The notes: generated by a model not told the origin, from the letters alone. A stretch of DNA of 64,000 nucleotides from Brevibacillus panacihumi W25 (GCF_000503775.1 NZ_KI629786.1:541501-605500); one strand, 5' to 3'; numbered from the stretch's first letter, positions 29,601 through 39,535 are shown. A program made the numbers and translations.

Positions 29601-30914
29601 ATGAGTCAGTCCAATGATCGAGCACAGACACGACGCATCACGGCAAACATCTTTAAAGGTTCGGTTGGAAACCTGATCGAATGGTATGATTGGTACGTAT
29701 ATGCAGCATTTGCCGTGTATTTTTCGTCTGAATTCTTTCCCGCGGGAGACCCGACGAGTCAACTGCTGAATACAGCAGCAGTCTTCGCTGTCGGTTTCCT
29801 GATGCGTCCGATCGGGAGTTTGCTGCTCGGACGTTACGCCGATCGCCACGGCCGTCGCGCTGCCTTGACACTTTCTATCACCATCATGGCAGGTGGTTCT
29901 TTGATCATCGCCTGTACACCAGGGTATGAGACGATTGGAATCATGGCTCCGATCATCCTGGTTGTTGCGCGACTGCTTCAAGGGCTGTCACTCGGGGGAG
30001 AATACGGCACCTCTGCGACCTACCTGTCCGAGATGGCCAGCAGCGGCCGCCGCGGCTTCTACTCCAGCTTCCAGTACGTGACACTGGTTGGAGGGCAACT
30101 GACAGCACTTGGCGTTCAGATCGTTCTTCAACAAGTACTCACTGATGCAGATATGAAGACATGGGGATGGCGCATTCCTTTTGTGATCGGTGCATTAGGT
30201 GCCCTGGCAGTATTGTGGCTGCGCCGTTCGATGGATGAATCCGAGCAATTTTCAAAAATGGGATCTGAAAGCCGGTCTAACGCCGGAACAATCCGCGCAT
30301 TAATGAAGCATCCCAAGGCAGTGCTGACCGTAGTGGGTCTGACGCTCGGCGGAACTGTTGCTTTCTATACGTACACAACCTATATGCAGAAGTTCATGGT
30401 GAATACAGTGGGCCTCCCCAAGGGAGTTGTGAGCTGGATCAACTTTGTCGCCCTCTTGGTGTTCGTTGTCCTTCAACCGCTTGCCGGTGCGCTTTCTGAC
30501 CGGATTGGACGGCGCCCGCTGCTGATGTTTTTTGGTGTCTTCGGAACGTTGCTGACTGTGCCGCTGTTCTTGTTCATGGAGAATACACAGAGCCCGATCG
30601 GCGCATTCTTGCTCATGATGGTCGGTCTCATCATTGTCACGGGCTACACTTCGATTAATGCAATCGTGAAGGCCGAGCTCTTCCCGACAGAAATCCGCGC
30701 GCTTGGCGTTGGTTTCCCTTACGGAGTCACAGTGGCCGTGTTCGGTGGTACGGCAGAGTTTATCGCGTTATGGTGCAAGAGCATTGGCGTCGAATCTATG
30801 TTCTACTACTATGTCGCTGCTTGTATCGCCGTGAGTCTCATCGTGTACTGGCGCATGGGTGAGTCTTCGAAGGACTCTTACATCGAAGCAGAGCTTGACC
30901 AGAGCAATCGATAG
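29601..30914 (+). CDS. MHS-family MFS transporter (alpha-ketoglutarate/dicarboxylate permease-like)
   Basis: Proton symporter of the metabolite:H+ symporter family, probably importing an organic acid. 437 residues with 12 predicted membrane helices. The MHS hallmarks are clear: NLIEWYDWYVYA in helix 1, the loop GRYADRHGRRAAL between helices 2 and 3, and GLSLGGEYGTSATYLSEMA. RBS AAGGAGG precedes the ATG. It diverges from lytS with 259 bases between, so the LytS/LytR pair probably controls it, as LytS/LytR-type systems control pyruvate or carboxylate carriers elsewhere. KgtP-, ShiA- or citrate-type specificity cannot be decided. Confidence 0.88.
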   Translation: MSQSNDRAQTRRITANIFKGSVGNLIEWYDWYVYAAFAVYFSSEFFPAGDPTSQLLNTAAVFAVGFLMRPIGSLLLGRYADRHGRRAALTLSITIMAGGSLIIACTPGYETIGIMAPIILVVARLLQGLSLGGEYGTSATYLSEMASSGRRGFYSSFQYVTLVGGQLTALGVQIVLQQVLTDADMKTWGWRIPFVIGALGALAVLWLRRSMDESEQFSKMGSESRSNAGTIRALMKHPKAVLTVVGLTLGGTVAFYTYTTYMQKFMVNTVGLPKGVVSWINFVALLVFVVLQPLAGALSDRIGRRPLLMFFGVFGTLLTVPLFLFMENTQSPIGAFLLMMVGLIIVTGYTSINAIVKAELFPTEIRALGVGFPYGVTVAVFGGTAEFIALWCKSIGVESMFYYYVAACIAVSLIVYWRMGESSKDSYIEAELDQSNR

Positions 30915-30940
30915 CATCCTTTATGAAAAACAGATCCGTA

Positions 30941-30988
30941 AGGCGATCCAACCTTGGCAGTCTGCCAGGGAAGGGTCGCCTGTTTTTT
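30941..30988 (+). terminator. terminator of the MHS transporter gene
   Basis: Long hairpin between AGGCGATCC and GGGTCGCCT, with a nested CTTGGCAG/CTGCCAGG stem, followed by GTTTTTTG. Confidence 0.85.
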
Positions 30989-31137
30989 GTGTGAATGCTG
31001 GGATCGAAACGAGTTCCTTGCGATAAAAACTTGAAATCGGCAGGAAAAAGTCTCAAAATAGAGATATTGCTTTTTGATATAAATGATTTTGCCGTAACTG
31101 GGATGATAATAAGACAGTTGAGAAGGGGGATTCGTCA

Positions 31138-32187
31138 GTGGAAATAGGAATTAGTACGTTTGTAGAGACTACACCGGATGTCAAAACGGGTGAGGTGATC
31201 AGTCATGCCCAGCGTTTGCGCGAGGTGGTCGAGGAAATCGTATTGGCTGATCAGGTAGGATTGGATGTCTTCGGGGTAGGTGAGCATCATCGCAAGGATT
31301 ATGCGGCATCTTCTCCTGCGGTTGTGCTTGCTGCCGCCGCCCCGCAGACCAAACGGATCCGGCTGACAAGCGCGGTTACCGTGTTGTCCTCCGCTGACCC
31401 GGTGCGCGTATTCCAGGATTTTGCTACACTGGACGCCCTATCGAATGGACGAGCCGAGATCATGGCGGGCAGAGGTTCCTTTATCGAGTCCTTCCCCCTG
31501 TTTGGGTATGATCTGCAGGATTACGACGAATTGTTCGATGAGAAGCTGGAGCTATTGTTGAAGATACGCGAATCGGAAAAGGTAACCTGGAGAGGAGGGC
31601 ACCGGCCAGCGATTCACAACCTGGGGGTATACCCCAGACCGGTGCAAAACCCGCTGCCTGTTTGGATTGGCAGCGGTGGAACGCCTCAGTCTGCCATACG
31701 AGCGGGAGTGCTTGGGCTGCCGCTCGTTCTCGCCATTATTGGCGGCCGTCCAACTCAGTTCGCACCGATCGTAGAGCTGTATAAAAGAGCCGCGGCACAG
31801 GCAGGTCATGATCCTTCCAAGCTGATGGTCGCCTCGCATTCGCACGGTTATGTCGCAGAGGATACCCTGAAGGCAGCGGATGAGTTTTTCCCTTCCACGC
31901 AGCAGGCCATGAACGTGCTGGGACGGGAGCGTGGCTGGGGGCATTACGATCGATCCAGCTTTGATGCCGCTCGCAGCTTTGAAGGAGCGCTGTATGTAGG
32001 CGACCCGGAAACGGTAGCCGACAAGATCATCCACCTGCGAAAAAAGGTGGGCATCACACGTTTCATGCTTCATGTGCCCGTTGGTTCGATGCCCCATGAT
32101 CTGGTCATGAAGGCGATTCATTTGCTGGGGACAGAAGTGGCGCCGCGAGTTCGCGAAGAAGTCTCCAAGTGGGAAGCGACACTCTGA
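31138..32187 (+). CDS. luciferase-like (LLM class) flavin-dependent oxidoreductase
   Basis: Predicted F420- or FMN-dependent oxidoreductase with a TIM-barrel fold. 349 residues; conserved features are VFGVGEHHRKDYAASSPAV, the strand RIRLTSAVTVLSSADPVRV, and LSNGRAEIMAGRGSF. Start is GTG at 31138 with AAGGGGG about eight bases upstream. It stands alone between two terminators. Substrate unknown; Firmicute members are often annotated as alkanal monooxygenase-like. Confidence 0.85.
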   Translation: MEIGISTFVETTPDVKTGEVISHAQRLREVVEEIVLADQVGLDVFGVGEHHRKDYAASSPAVVLAAAAPQTKRIRLTSAVTVLSSADPVRVFQDFATLDALSNGRAEIMAGRGSFIESFPLFGYDLQDYDELFDEKLELLLKIRESEKVTWRGGHRPAIHNLGVYPRPVQNPLPVWIGSGGTPQSAIRAGVLGLPLVLAIIGGRPTQFAPIVELYKRAAAQAGHDPSKLMVASHSHGYVAEDTLKAADEFFPSTQQAMNVLGRERGWGHYDRSSFDAARSFEGALYVGDPETVADKIIHLRKKVGITRFMLHVPVGSMPHDLVMKAIHLLGTEVAPRVREEVSKWEATL

Positions 32188-32210
32188 CCGAAGAATAAAA
32201 GGACAAAAGC

Positions 32211-32265
32211 AATGCCCCGGAAGAAGAGCCTGTTTCACGAAGCGCCTCTCTTTCGGGGCATTTTT
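32211..32265 (+). terminator. terminator of the flavin oxidoreductase gene
   Basis: AATGCCCCG (32211-32219) pairs with CGGGGCATT (32254-32262), with an inner AGAG/CTCT stem, followed by TTT. Confidence 0.8.
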
Positions 32266-32293
32266 GCGAAAGTGTTTGAAGTGTCGACGAGCA

Positions 32294-32323
32294 TTGACAG
32301 ATTTGTTTTTTGTTCCTTATACT
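32294..32323 (+). promoter_or_regulatory. sigma-A promoter of the fadR-type regulator operon
   Basis: Perfect -35 TTGACA (32294-32299), 18-base spacer, -10 TATACT (32318-32323). Start expected near 32330. Confidence 0.75.
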
Positions 32324-32335
32324 AGCCATACAGTT

Positions 32336-32350
32336 AAACATCCGATGTTT
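32336..32350. promoter_or_regulatory. palindrome, candidate autoregulatory operator
   Basis: AAACATC-C-GATGTTT is a perfect 7-1-7 palindrome just downstream of the expected start site and 18 bases before the regulator start codon. A GntR/FadR dimer bound here would block its own transcription. The sequence differs from the FadR TGGTNNNACCA pattern, so the link is inferred from position. Confidence 0.45.
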
Positions 32351-32367
32351 GGAGGTGTTCCGTTCCC

Positions 32368-33057
32368 GTGCTGCAAAAAACAAATCGAACAACGCTGGTC
32401 GAACAAGTTGCCCTTCAAATTCAAGCCTTGATTGAATCGGGCAAGTGGCCAGTCGGATCTCGGATTCCGGCTGAGCCTGAGCTGGTTGCTGAACTTGGCG
32501 TCAGTCGAAATACCGTTCGCGAGGCTGTACGAGCCCTGGTCCACGCCGGGCTGCTGGTTCCCAAACAAGGAGATGGAACGTATGTAAGCTCCGCCAGTAT
32601 TCTGGGCGTGGTTCTCCAACGGCGTATAAGAAAGTCAAGTCTGATGGAAACCATGGAAGTGCGGTATGCCCTCGAGCAGGAAGCAGCTCGATTGGCTGCC
32701 ACCCGTCGAACACAAGAAGATGTGGATACGATGCTGCACTATCTGGATATTTGCAATAAAGCCGCCGAAGCGAAAGATATCAAGACATATGTAGAGGCAG
32801 ACATTGCTTTGCACCAGGCCATTGTAGGCGCGACGCAAAACAGCCTGTTCATCGAATTGTACGAGCATATGACAGAGGCTTTGCAAGAATCGGTCAATCA
32901 TCTCACGGAAATGAAGAGCCACTCGGATTGCCACCAGCAAGCGCATCGAGATCTGGTAAAAGCCATTGTCCAACAAGATCCTGTGAAAGCGACAGAAGCT
33001 GTTCAGCGCTATATGGATTACTTTCGAGAAGAGCTAAAGAAAGAGCAATGTGAGTAG
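32368..33057 (+). CDS. FadR-subfamily GntR transcriptional regulator
   Basis: Ligand-responsive repressor. 229 residues: N-terminal winged helix (residues 5-75, with SRIPAEPELVAELGVSRNTV as the HTH) and a C-terminal all-helical FCD domain (about 90-220) whose metal-binding pattern includes D in EADIALHQAIV and later histidines (H in HRDL). GTG start; GGAGGTG lies 11 bases upstream, a little far. A strong promoter and a palindrome precede it. An MFS gene follows after 40 bases, so the regulator probably controls that exporter or importer. Confidence 0.9.
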   Translation: MLQKTNRTTLVEQVALQIQALIESGKWPVGSRIPAEPELVAELGVSRNTVREAVRALVHAGLLVPKQGDGTYVSSASILGVVLQRRIRKSSLMETMEVRYALEQEAARLAATRRTQEDVDTMLHYLDICNKAAEAKDIKTYVEADIALHQAIVGATQNSLFIELYEHMTEALQESVNHLTEMKSHSDCHQQAHRDLVKAIVQQDPVKATEAVQRYMDYFREELKKEQCE

Positions 33058-33097
33058 GAAAGGAAGAGACACAAGGTCATAATACGAGGAGCCGATC

Positions 33098-34330
33098 ATG
33101 AGTACACCGAATCCCATAGAAAGAAATCAACCGTCTTCCCAATCCAGCGCCACCTTTACGCCTTGGGCACTTATACTCGGTATTGTTTTTATCGCGGCCA
33201 TTCTTCGGGCTCCCCTTACTTCTGTAGGTCCGCTCGTCGGGTCGATTCGGGATCAATTGCATATCTCGAATACCGTAGCCGGAATGATCACTGCTTTGCC
33301 GTTATTTTGCTTCGCGTTGTTTTCTCCCTTTGCACCGAAGCTGGCGCGGCGATACAAGGTAGAACCGGTTCTGCTTGTTTCAATTGTCCTGCTCTGCGTG
33401 GGAATTCTCCTGCGTTCGCTTTCGGGAACAGCCACTTTGTTTATCGGTACTGCGCTGATTGGATTGGCTATCGCTACCGGAAACGTTTTGTTGCCGAGTC
33501 TGATTAAAAGGGAGTTTCCCGAGCGAATCGGCATGATGACCGGAATCTACTCCATGTCGATGAATCTGTGTGGAGCCGTTGCTTCCGGAATCAGCATTCC
33601 GATAGCAGTAGATCTGGGCCTGGGCTGGCAGGGCGCGCTCGGGATCTGGGGTGTTTTGAGCCTGATTGCCATCTTTACCTGGCTGCCGCAGATAAAAGGC
33701 CGCCGTCAGCAAATTGCCGCAAGCAATCAACAAATCTCAAACGACAAAATTAACTTGTGGCGTTCGCCGCTTGCCTGGCAAGTAACCATGTTTATGGGGC
33801 TGCAATCTTTGATCTTTTATGTCCTGATCACGTGGCTGCCCGAAATCCTCCTGCAACAGGGGATCGACAAAAGCCACTCGGGCTGGATGCTCTCGATGAT
33901 GCAGCTATCCTTGCTGCCGTTTACCTTCCTCGTACCTGTCATTGCGGGGAGAATGCAGAGTCAACGACCACTCGTGTATGTTACGACCCTTTTGCTGCTA
34001 GGCGGGACATTTGGTCTTCTTTTTGGCAGCATTGAATGGATTTTGTTGTGGATCATGATGCTGGGGATAGGAGCGGGTTTTGCTTTTAGCTTGGCGATGA
34101 TGTTTTTTACCTTGCGTACACGTACGGCACAACAAGCTGCGGAATTGTCGGGTATGGCTCAATCAGTCGGCTATCTTCTGGCAGCCATCGGCCCGACCCT
34201 TTTCGGTTATCTGCATGATGTGACCGACAGCTGGACGCCTCCGCTTCTGATCCTCCTTGCTGCCTCTATCCTGATTTTCATTTTTGGGTTTGGTTCAGCA
34301 GGCAATCGATTTGTGGATTCCCGAAAATAA
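33098..34330 (+). CDS. CynX/NimT-family MFS transporter
   Basis: Membrane carrier of the cyanate/2-nitroimidazole transporter family. 410 residues, about 12 transmembrane helices. Typical are the N-terminal AAILRAPLTSVGPLV and the GNVLLPSLIKREFPERIGMM segment of helices 4-5. Follows the FadR-type regulator by 40 bases, with an AGGAG site before the ATG, so the two probably form an operon. Real substrate unknown; family members are rarely tied to cyanate in Firmicutes. Confidence 0.87.
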   Translation: MSTPNPIERNQPSSQSSATFTPWALILGIVFIAAILRAPLTSVGPLVGSIRDQLHISNTVAGMITALPLFCFALFSPFAPKLARRYKVEPVLLVSIVLLCVGILLRSLSGTATLFIGTALIGLAIATGNVLLPSLIKREFPERIGMMTGIYSMSMNLCGAVASGISIPIAVDLGLGWQGALGIWGVLSLIAIFTWLPQIKGRRQQIAASNQQISNDKINLWRSPLAWQVTMFMGLQSLIFYVLITWLPEILLQQGIDKSHSGWMLSMMQLSLLPFTFLVPVIAGRMQSQRPLVYVTTLLLLGGTFGLLFGSIEWILLWIMMLGIGAGFAFSLAMMFFTLRTRTAQQAAELSGMAQSVGYLLAAIGPTLFGYLHDVTDSWTPPLLILLAASILIFIFGFGSAGNRFVDSRK

Positions 34331-34342
34331 ACACCGGACTCG

Positions 34343-34381
34343 ATCAGCCAGCTTGGCATACATGCCAGGTTGGCTGATTTG
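34343..34381 (+). terminator. terminator after the CynX-type gene
   Basis: ATCAGCCA (34343-34350) pairs with TGGCTGAT (34371-34378), extended by TTGGCA/TGCCAG, with a TACA loop and TTTG after it. Confidence 0.8.
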
Positions 34382-34435
34382 CCTTGTTTGGATAAGCAAG
34401 GGAGGTGGAAGAATAACTGGTAGAGGAGGGGTACA

Positions 34436-34939
34436 ATGTTGGCAGATCTGCAAAAAGGCGAATACGGCTATATAGCCCGTATGGAGCGCTATCTCAAACA
34501 CCCTGTAGAACAGGTGTGGTCCATGTTGACGGAAAACGATAAGCTGGCGCAATGGTTTCCTGAGTTGCGAGTGAAAGATCTGCGGGAAGGGGGGACCATG
34601 ATATTCGACATGCAGAATGGTACGTTCGAGGAAATGGTGATCAGCGACTGCAAAGAGCTGGCAGTTTTGGAATATGAATGGGGCGAGGATCGCGTGCGCT
34701 TTGAATTGGCGCCAGATTCAGCTGCCGAATGCCGGTTGGTTTTCCTTGAGAGGATCAAGAATATCACGGACCATACCCCCAAAGACCTCGCTGGCTGGCA
34801 TGTATGTCTGGATGTCATCGAAGCGCAACTGGATGGGAGGGCGCTGGAATCCCGCAAGCAAGAGTGGGAAAAGTGGTACGAATCCTATAAAAAGCTTACG
34901 AGAGAGATTCTTGAAAGCGGGTCGCATGGTCCTTCTTGA
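34436..34939 (+). CDS. SRPBCC (START/AHSA1-like) domain protein
   Basis: Small soluble protein with a helix-grip fold that usually binds a hydrophobic ligand. 167 residues; typical sequence blocks are YLKHPVEQVWSMLTENDKLAQWFPE near the N-terminus (residues about 17-42, shortened here), then LEYEWGEDRVRFEL and LAGWHVCLDVIEAQLDG, which match the AHSA1/CalC-type family. AGGAGG is well placed before the ATG. It stands alone between a terminator and the chemoreceptor gene. Ligand unknown. Confidence 0.82.
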   Translation: MLADLQKGEYGYIARMERYLKHPVEQVWSMLTENDKLAQWFPELRVKDLREGGTMIFDMQNGTFEEMVISDCKELAVLEYEWGEDRVRFELAPDSAAECRLVFLERIKNITDHTPKDLAGWHVCLDVIEAQLDGRALESRKQEWEKWYESYKKLTREILESGSHGPS

Positions 34940-34983
34940 AGGAATTGGTATCATATTACTATTGACTTGAAGAGGTGTATTTC

Positions 34984-36678
34984 ATGAAGTTGACGATTGG
35001 CAAAAAGCTGGTAGGGTCTTTTTTAGGGATTGCCCTGCTGTTGGTACTGACAGGCCTGATCTCGAGTTATTATCTGCAGGAAATTAACCACTCCGGTACA
35101 GATTTGATCGGCAGACGGGCATTGATATTGTCGAATGTGCAAAAGATTCAAGCAGAGGTGGCTAAGGAAAGCAACAGTCTGAGCGGGTATATACTGACAC
35201 GGGATCGAGATTTTTTAGATGATATAAAGGTCTCGAACGAAAATGTGACCCGATTAACGACCGAAACGATTTCTATAGCGAAATTGGGTGGATTTGGCGA
35301 GCAATTGCAACGTCTGGAAGGGTTGAACCAGGAATTTAAAGAGAAATATGAGCATGTGCTGGGGATGGTTCAGAGCAATCAATCTTTTGATGCGATCAGA
35401 TACTATTTTAGGAGCGAGGTTTTGGCGCTGGGAATCGAGATGGACGAGATTGCAGAAGGCCTCGCCAATGAACAGCTTGCATCAATGACGGAAGAGAGCC
35501 AAAAGAATTCCGAGTTGACGCAAAATGCGATAACGAATGTCGCAGTTCTCAGCATCTTCGCTGTTGTTTTGTCGGTGTTGATCGGCATATTCAGCTCGCG
35601 AATGATCTCCAAACCTATCGTGGCGATCGCAGCAGCAGCAGAACGGATTGCGCAGGGTGATTTAACAACAGAGAATCTTCAGATCAAGAATCGGGACGAG
35701 GTCGGCGTTCTTGCCAGTTCATTTAATCAAATGAAGGAAAATTTGCGCACCTTGGTTGTAGAAATCCATGCCAGTGCAGAGCACGTAGCGGCTTCCTCTG
35801 AAGAATTGATGGCAAGTGCGGAGCAATCCAGTCAAGCGACGGAAATGATCACGCAAACCATCCAGGAAGTTACCGCGAGTGCCACCATGCAATCCAAAAA
35901 TGTATATGAAAGCGTCTCGGCTATCAATGAGATGTCGTCCGGTATCCAGCAAATTGCCTCCAGCGCCCAAGTGACATCTGAATTGTCGGTGGAAACGTCC
36001 CACAAGGCATTGGAAGGAAATCAGGCGATCATCACCACCGTGCAGCAAATGGATGCTCTTCACCAGACGATGGATCATTTAGCAAAGGCCGTCATGGAAA
36101 TGGAAGGTCATTCGCAGGAAATCGGACATATCGTGGAAGTGATTTCAGAGATCGCAGCACAAACGAATCTTTTGGCTCTTAATGCAGCGATCGAGGCAGC
36201 CAGGGCTGGTGAGCAGGGACGCGGGTTTGCTGTGGTTGCGGATGAAGTTCGTAAACTGGCTGAACAATCTGCTCAGTCAACCGGACAAATTGCAAACTTG
36301 GTCGGAACCATTAAAAACCATACACGTACCGTGGTAGAGTCAATGGAGGTAGGAGTCAAGGAAGTCGATGAGGGTATCCGAGTCGTCCACACAGCAGGAG
36401 CATTGTTTGAGGAAATCAAACAAAACATCGACAAGGTCTCGAACCAGGTGCAGGAAATATCTGCAGCGTCGGAACAGATGTCTTCCAGTACCACGCAAGT
36501 CGTGCATTCGATTGAAGAGATTTCACAGGGCTCCAAAACCGTTGCCTCCGAATCAGAAAATGCATCTGCTTCTGCCGAAGAACAGTTGGCATCGATAGAG
36601 GAGATTACCTCTTCCACTGCTTCTTTGTCCAAAATGGCGGAAGAACTGCAAAGTCTGGTGGGTAGATTCAAAGTGTAG
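34984..36678 (+). CDS. methyl-accepting chemotaxis protein
   Basis: Transmembrane chemoreceptor that signals to CheA/CheW. About 564 residues: TM1 (residues 10-30), a four-helix-bundle periplasmic-type sensor (about 35-185), TM2 (about 188-210), HAMP (about 210-265) and a long methyl-accepting coiled coil whose hairpin tip [20 protein letters not shown] is intact. The ATG at 34984 has AGAGGTG six bases upstream; the in-frame GTG at 34975 overlaps that site and is unlikely. The short sensor domain carries no recognisable ligand motif. Confidence 0.93.
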   Translation: MKLTIGKKLVGSFLGIALLLVLTGLISSYYLQEINHSGTDLIGRRALILSNVQKIQAEVAKESNSLSGYILTRDRDFLDDIKVSNENVTRLTTETISIAKLGGFGEQLQRLEGLNQEFKEKYEHVLGMVQSNQSFDAIRYYFRSEVLALGIEMDEIAEGLANEQLASMTEESQKNSELTQNAITNVAVLSIFAVVLSVLIGIFSSRMISKPIVAIAAAAERIAQGDLTTENLQIKNRDEVGVLASSFNQMKENLRTLVVEIHASAEHVAASSEELMASAEQSSQATEMITQTIQEVTASATMQSKNVYESVSAINEMSSGIQQIASSAQVTSELSVETSHKALEGNQAIITTVQQMDALHQTMDHLAKAVMEMEGHSQEIGHIVEVISEIAAQTNLLALNAAIEAARAGEQGRGFAVVADEVRKLAEQSAQSTGQIANLVGTIKNHTRTVVESMEVGVKEVDEGIRVVHTAGALFEEIKQNIDKVSNQVQEISAASEQMSSSTTQVVHSIEEISQGSKTVASESENASASAEEQLASIEEITSSTASLSKMAEELQSLVGRFKV

Positions 36679-36754
36679 GATTATTGGATGATGTGAATAA
36701 CTAACCGATGGTTACGATTGCGTTTCAGGGAAGAGGGCAGAAGTGGGCATGTTT

Positions 36755-36763
36755 TGGTATAAT
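36755..36763 (+). promoter_or_regulatory. extended -10 promoter of phnA
   Basis: TGGTATAAT, a perfect TGn-extended -10, lies 48 bases before the start codon. No clear -35. Confidence 0.55.
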
Positions 36764-36810
36764 GGAAGATCGTTGAAGCAATACAAATAACCTTAGGAGA
36801 ATAAAATACC

Positions 36811-37152
36811 ATGACTACTTTTCCGAATTGCCCAAAATGCAATTCCGCCTATACGTATGAAGACGGCAATCATCTGGTCTGCCCTGAATGTGCCCATGAA
36901 TGGATGGCAGGCTCCGAAATGGCGAGCAGCGAAGATGAGAAGGTTGTAAAGGATGCGCACGGCAACATCCTGCAAGACGGAGATAGTGTAACGGTTATCA
37001 AGGATCTGAAAGTGAAGGGCAGCTCCTCCGTCCTGAAGATCGGAACGAGAGTGAAAAATATTCGTCTCGTGGATGGCGACCATAATATCGATTGCAAAAT
37101 TGATGGCTTTGGCGCGATGCAGCTAAAATCTGAATTTGTGAAGAAGATATAG
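36811..37152 (+). CDS. phnA: PhnA-family zinc-ribbon protein (YjdM-like)
   Basis: 113 residues. The N-terminal zinc ribbon has the cysteine pairs CPKC and CPEC (residues 7-30). The C-terminal PhnA domain follows with [20 protein letters not shown] and the SH3-like [20 protein letters not shown]. Despite its name the family is not clearly tied to phosphonate use; its cellular role is unsettled. Single gene with its own promoter and terminator. Confidence 0.93.
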   Translation: MTTFPNCPKCNSAYTYEDGNHLVCPECAHEWMAGSEMASSEDEKVVKDAHGNILQDGDSVTVIKDLKVKGSSSVLKIGTRVKNIRLVDGDHNIDCKIDGFGAMQLKSEFVKKI

Positions 37153-37177
37153 GAAGGAACCATATCGATTGTTGACT

Positions 37178-37210
37178 GATCCCCTGGATATAAGGGGGTC
37201 TTTTCTTTTA
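37178..37210 (+). terminator. terminator of phnA
   Basis: GATCCCC (37178-37184) pairs with GGGGGTC (37194-37200, one T-G pair), followed by TTTTCTTTT. Confidence 0.85.
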
Positions 37211-37285
37211 AAACAGCCCCCCTCGGATTGTTTTTTGGTTAGAATGGAAGGATGATAAGCGAGTTGGTTGGAAAGGGTGTCATAG

Positions 37286-39484
37286 ATGAGCAAAACACTA
37301 GTACTGGCTGAGAAGCCCTCCGTTGGTCGGGACATCGCCAGGGTCTTGCAGTGTTCCAAAAAAGGAAACGGTTATTTTGAGGGAAACCAATATATCGTCA
37401 CATGGGCTTTGGGGCATCTCGTCACATTGGCTGATCCGGAAGTATACGGACAGCAGTACAGTTCATGGAGAATCGAGGATTTGCCGATCATGCCGTCCCC
37501 GTTGCGGCTGGTGATCATCAAGGAAAGCAATAAGCAGTTTCATGCAGTGAAACAACAAATGAAGCGAAACGACGTAAAAGAGATCGTCATTGCGACCGAT
37601 GCGGGCCGCGAGGGAGAGCTTGTCGCTCGCTGGATCATCGAGATGGCGCACGTGAACAAGCCGATCAAGCGTCTGTGGATTTCTTCCGTGACGGATAAAG
37701 CGATCCGCGACGGGTTTCGCAATCTGAAGGACGGCAAGGCGTACGACAATCTGTATGCTTCCGCCGCAGCTCGTGCAGAGGCAGACTGGCTGGTCGGAAT
37801 TAATGCTACACGGGCTTTGACCTGCAAGCATAACGCGCAGCTTTCCTGCGGCCGTGTCCAGACTCCGACACTGGCGATTGTCGCCAAAAGAGAGGAAGAG
37901 ATCCGTCAATTTACCCCGAAGCCGTATTACGGATTGACCGCAGTGGCACAGGGACCGATTCAGCTTCAATGGCAGGACCCGGAGACGAAGGACGTCAAAT
38001 CCTTTTCCAAGGAGAAAATGGATCGACTGCTGGCGTCGCTCAAACAGGAGCAGAGCGCAGAGGTGATCGAGATCACCAAAGCACACAAGAAAACCTTCGC
38101 CCCGCAGCTGTACGACCTGACCGAGCTGCAGCGGGACGCCAACCGGATCTTCGGCTTTTCGGCAAAAGAGACGTTGTCGATCATGCAAGGTCTCTACGAG
38201 CATCACAAGGTTGTGACATACCCGCGGACGGACTCGCGCTATCTCTCGGCAGACATCGTAGAAACCCTGCCAGACAGGGTCAAGGCTGTCCAGATGAAGC
38301 CATATGCGCCGCTCGCGGCCAAGGTGCTGCGCGCGCCGATCAAAGCCAACAAATCCTTCGTGGACGACAGCAAGGTATCGGATCACCATGCGATCATCCC
38401 GACCGAGCAATCCGTTCTGCTCAGTGATTTGAGCGATAGGGAGCGCAAAATTTTCGATCTCGTGGTAAAACGCTTTTTGGCGGTTTTGTTCCCTGCCTTT
38501 GAATACGAGCAAACCACGATCCAGGCGAAAATAGGCAGTGAGCGGTTTATCGCCAGGGGGAAAATCGTTCTTGCCCAAGGCTGGCGGGAAGTCTATGACT
38601 ACGACGTCGAGGACGAGGACAGCAAAAGCGGCGTATCGGAGCAGACTTTGCCGAAAATCGCAAAAGGAGACCGCCTGCGCCTCCAGTCTGTATCGCAGAC
38701 CAAGGGCGAGACGAAGCCGCCGGAGCCTTTCACAGAAGCCACGCTGTTGAGCGCGATGGAAAATCCCGCGAGATACATGGCGAACGAGAGTAAAGAATTG
38801 ATCAAAACGATTGGTGAGACAGGCGGACTGGGTACTGTAGCGACTCGCGCCGACGTCATCGAGAAGCTTTTTAACAGCTTCCTCTTTGAAAAGCGCGGAA
38901 AGCACATCTTCGTTACAGCAAAAGGAAAGCAGCTTCTGGAGCTTGTCCCCGATGACTTGCAATCGCCAACGCTGACCGCCCAGTGGGAGCAGAAGCTCGG
39001 CGCCATCGCCAAAGGGAGCCTGAACAAGCAAGCGTTTATCAGCGACATCAAAACCTACGCGAAAACGGTCGTGCAGCAGATCAAAAACAGTGAAAAGACA
39101 TTTCGCCACGACAATCTGACCAGAAGCAAGTGCCCGGAATGCGGCAAGCATTTGCTGGAGGTAAACGGAAAGCGGGGCAAAATGCTGGTATGCCAGGACC
39201 GGGAGTGCGGCTATCGCAAAAACATTGCCAAGCAGACGAATGCCAGATGTCCAAAATGCCATAAAAGGCTGGAGCTGCAAGGTCAGGGTGAGGGCCAAAC
39301 CTTCGTCTGTGTTTGTGGACATAGAGAGAAGCTGACCACCTTCCAGGAGCGAAGAGAGAAGGAAAAGGGGAGCAAAATATCCAAAAAAGAGGTTGCAAAA
39401 TTCCTGAAGTCGCAGGAGAAGGATGTGGACGAAGGGATCAACACGGCGTTGAAGGATGCGTTGTCGAAGTTAAAATTTGATTAA
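37286..39484 (+). CDS. topB: DNA topoisomerase III
   Basis: Type IA topoisomerase that decatenates and resolves single-strand crossings. 732 residues. The Toprim domain is at the N-terminus (TLVLAEKPSVGRDIARVL, with acidic IATDAGREGEL). The catalytic tyrosine is Y312 in VTYPRTDSRYLS. The four-domain core carries SDHHAIIPTEQ, LGTVATRADVIEKL and the typical C-terminal segment. Two zinc-ribbon-like pairs close the protein (CPECGKH with CQDREC, CPKCHKR with CVCG), as in Firmicute TopB. Start ATG follows AAAGGGTG. A complete, housekeeping-type gene. Confidence 0.96.
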   Translation: MSKTLVLAEKPSVGRDIARVLQCSKKGNGYFEGNQYIVTWALGHLVTLADPEVYGQQYSSWRIEDLPIMPSPLRLVIIKESNKQFHAVKQQMKRNDVKEIVIATDAGREGELVARWIIEMAHVNKPIKRLWISSVTDKAIRDGFRNLKDGKAYDNLYASAAARAEADWLVGINATRALTCKHNAQLSCGRVQTPTLAIVAKREEEIRQFTPKPYYGLTAVAQGPIQLQWQDPETKDVKSFSKEKMDRLLASLKQEQSAEVIEITKAHKKTFAPQLYDLTELQRDANRIFGFSAKETLSIMQGLYEHHKVVTYPRTDSRYLSADIVETLPDRVKAVQMKPYAPLAAKVLRAPIKANKSFVDDSKVSDHHAIIPTEQSVLLSDLSDRERKIFDLVVKRFLAVLFPAFEYEQTTIQAKIGSERFIARGKIVLAQGWREVYDYDVEDEDSKSGVSEQTLPKIAKGDRLRLQSVSQTKGETKPPEPFTEATLLSAMENPARYMANESKELIKTIGETGGLGTVATRADVIEKLFNSFLFEKRGKHIFVTAKGKQLLELVPDDLQSPTLTAQWEQKLGAIAKGSLNKQAFISDIKTYAKTVVQQIKNSEKTFRHDNLTRSKCPECGKHLLEVNGKRGKMLVCQDRECGYRKNIAKQTNARCPKCHKRLELQGQGEGQTFVCVCGHREKLTTFQERREKEKGSKISKKEVAKFLKSQEKDVDEGINTALKDALSKLKFD

Positions 39485-39497
39485 GATTCAATTGAGC

Positions 39498-39526
39498 AGC
39501 CACTCCAACATGCGGAGTGGCTTTTT
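39498..39526 (+). terminator. terminator of topB
   Basis: AGCCACTCC pairs perfectly with GGAGTGGCT across a seven-base loop, followed by TTTT. The minus-strand gene that ends at 39536 points the same way, so the hairpin may serve both. Confidence 0.88.
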
Positions 39527-39535
39527 GCTTGCGGA

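Noticed and set aside
37463-39322. A 619-codon open frame on the minus strand
   Set aside because: It lies wholly inside topB, has no ribosome site or recognisable domain, and arises from the codon bias of topB.
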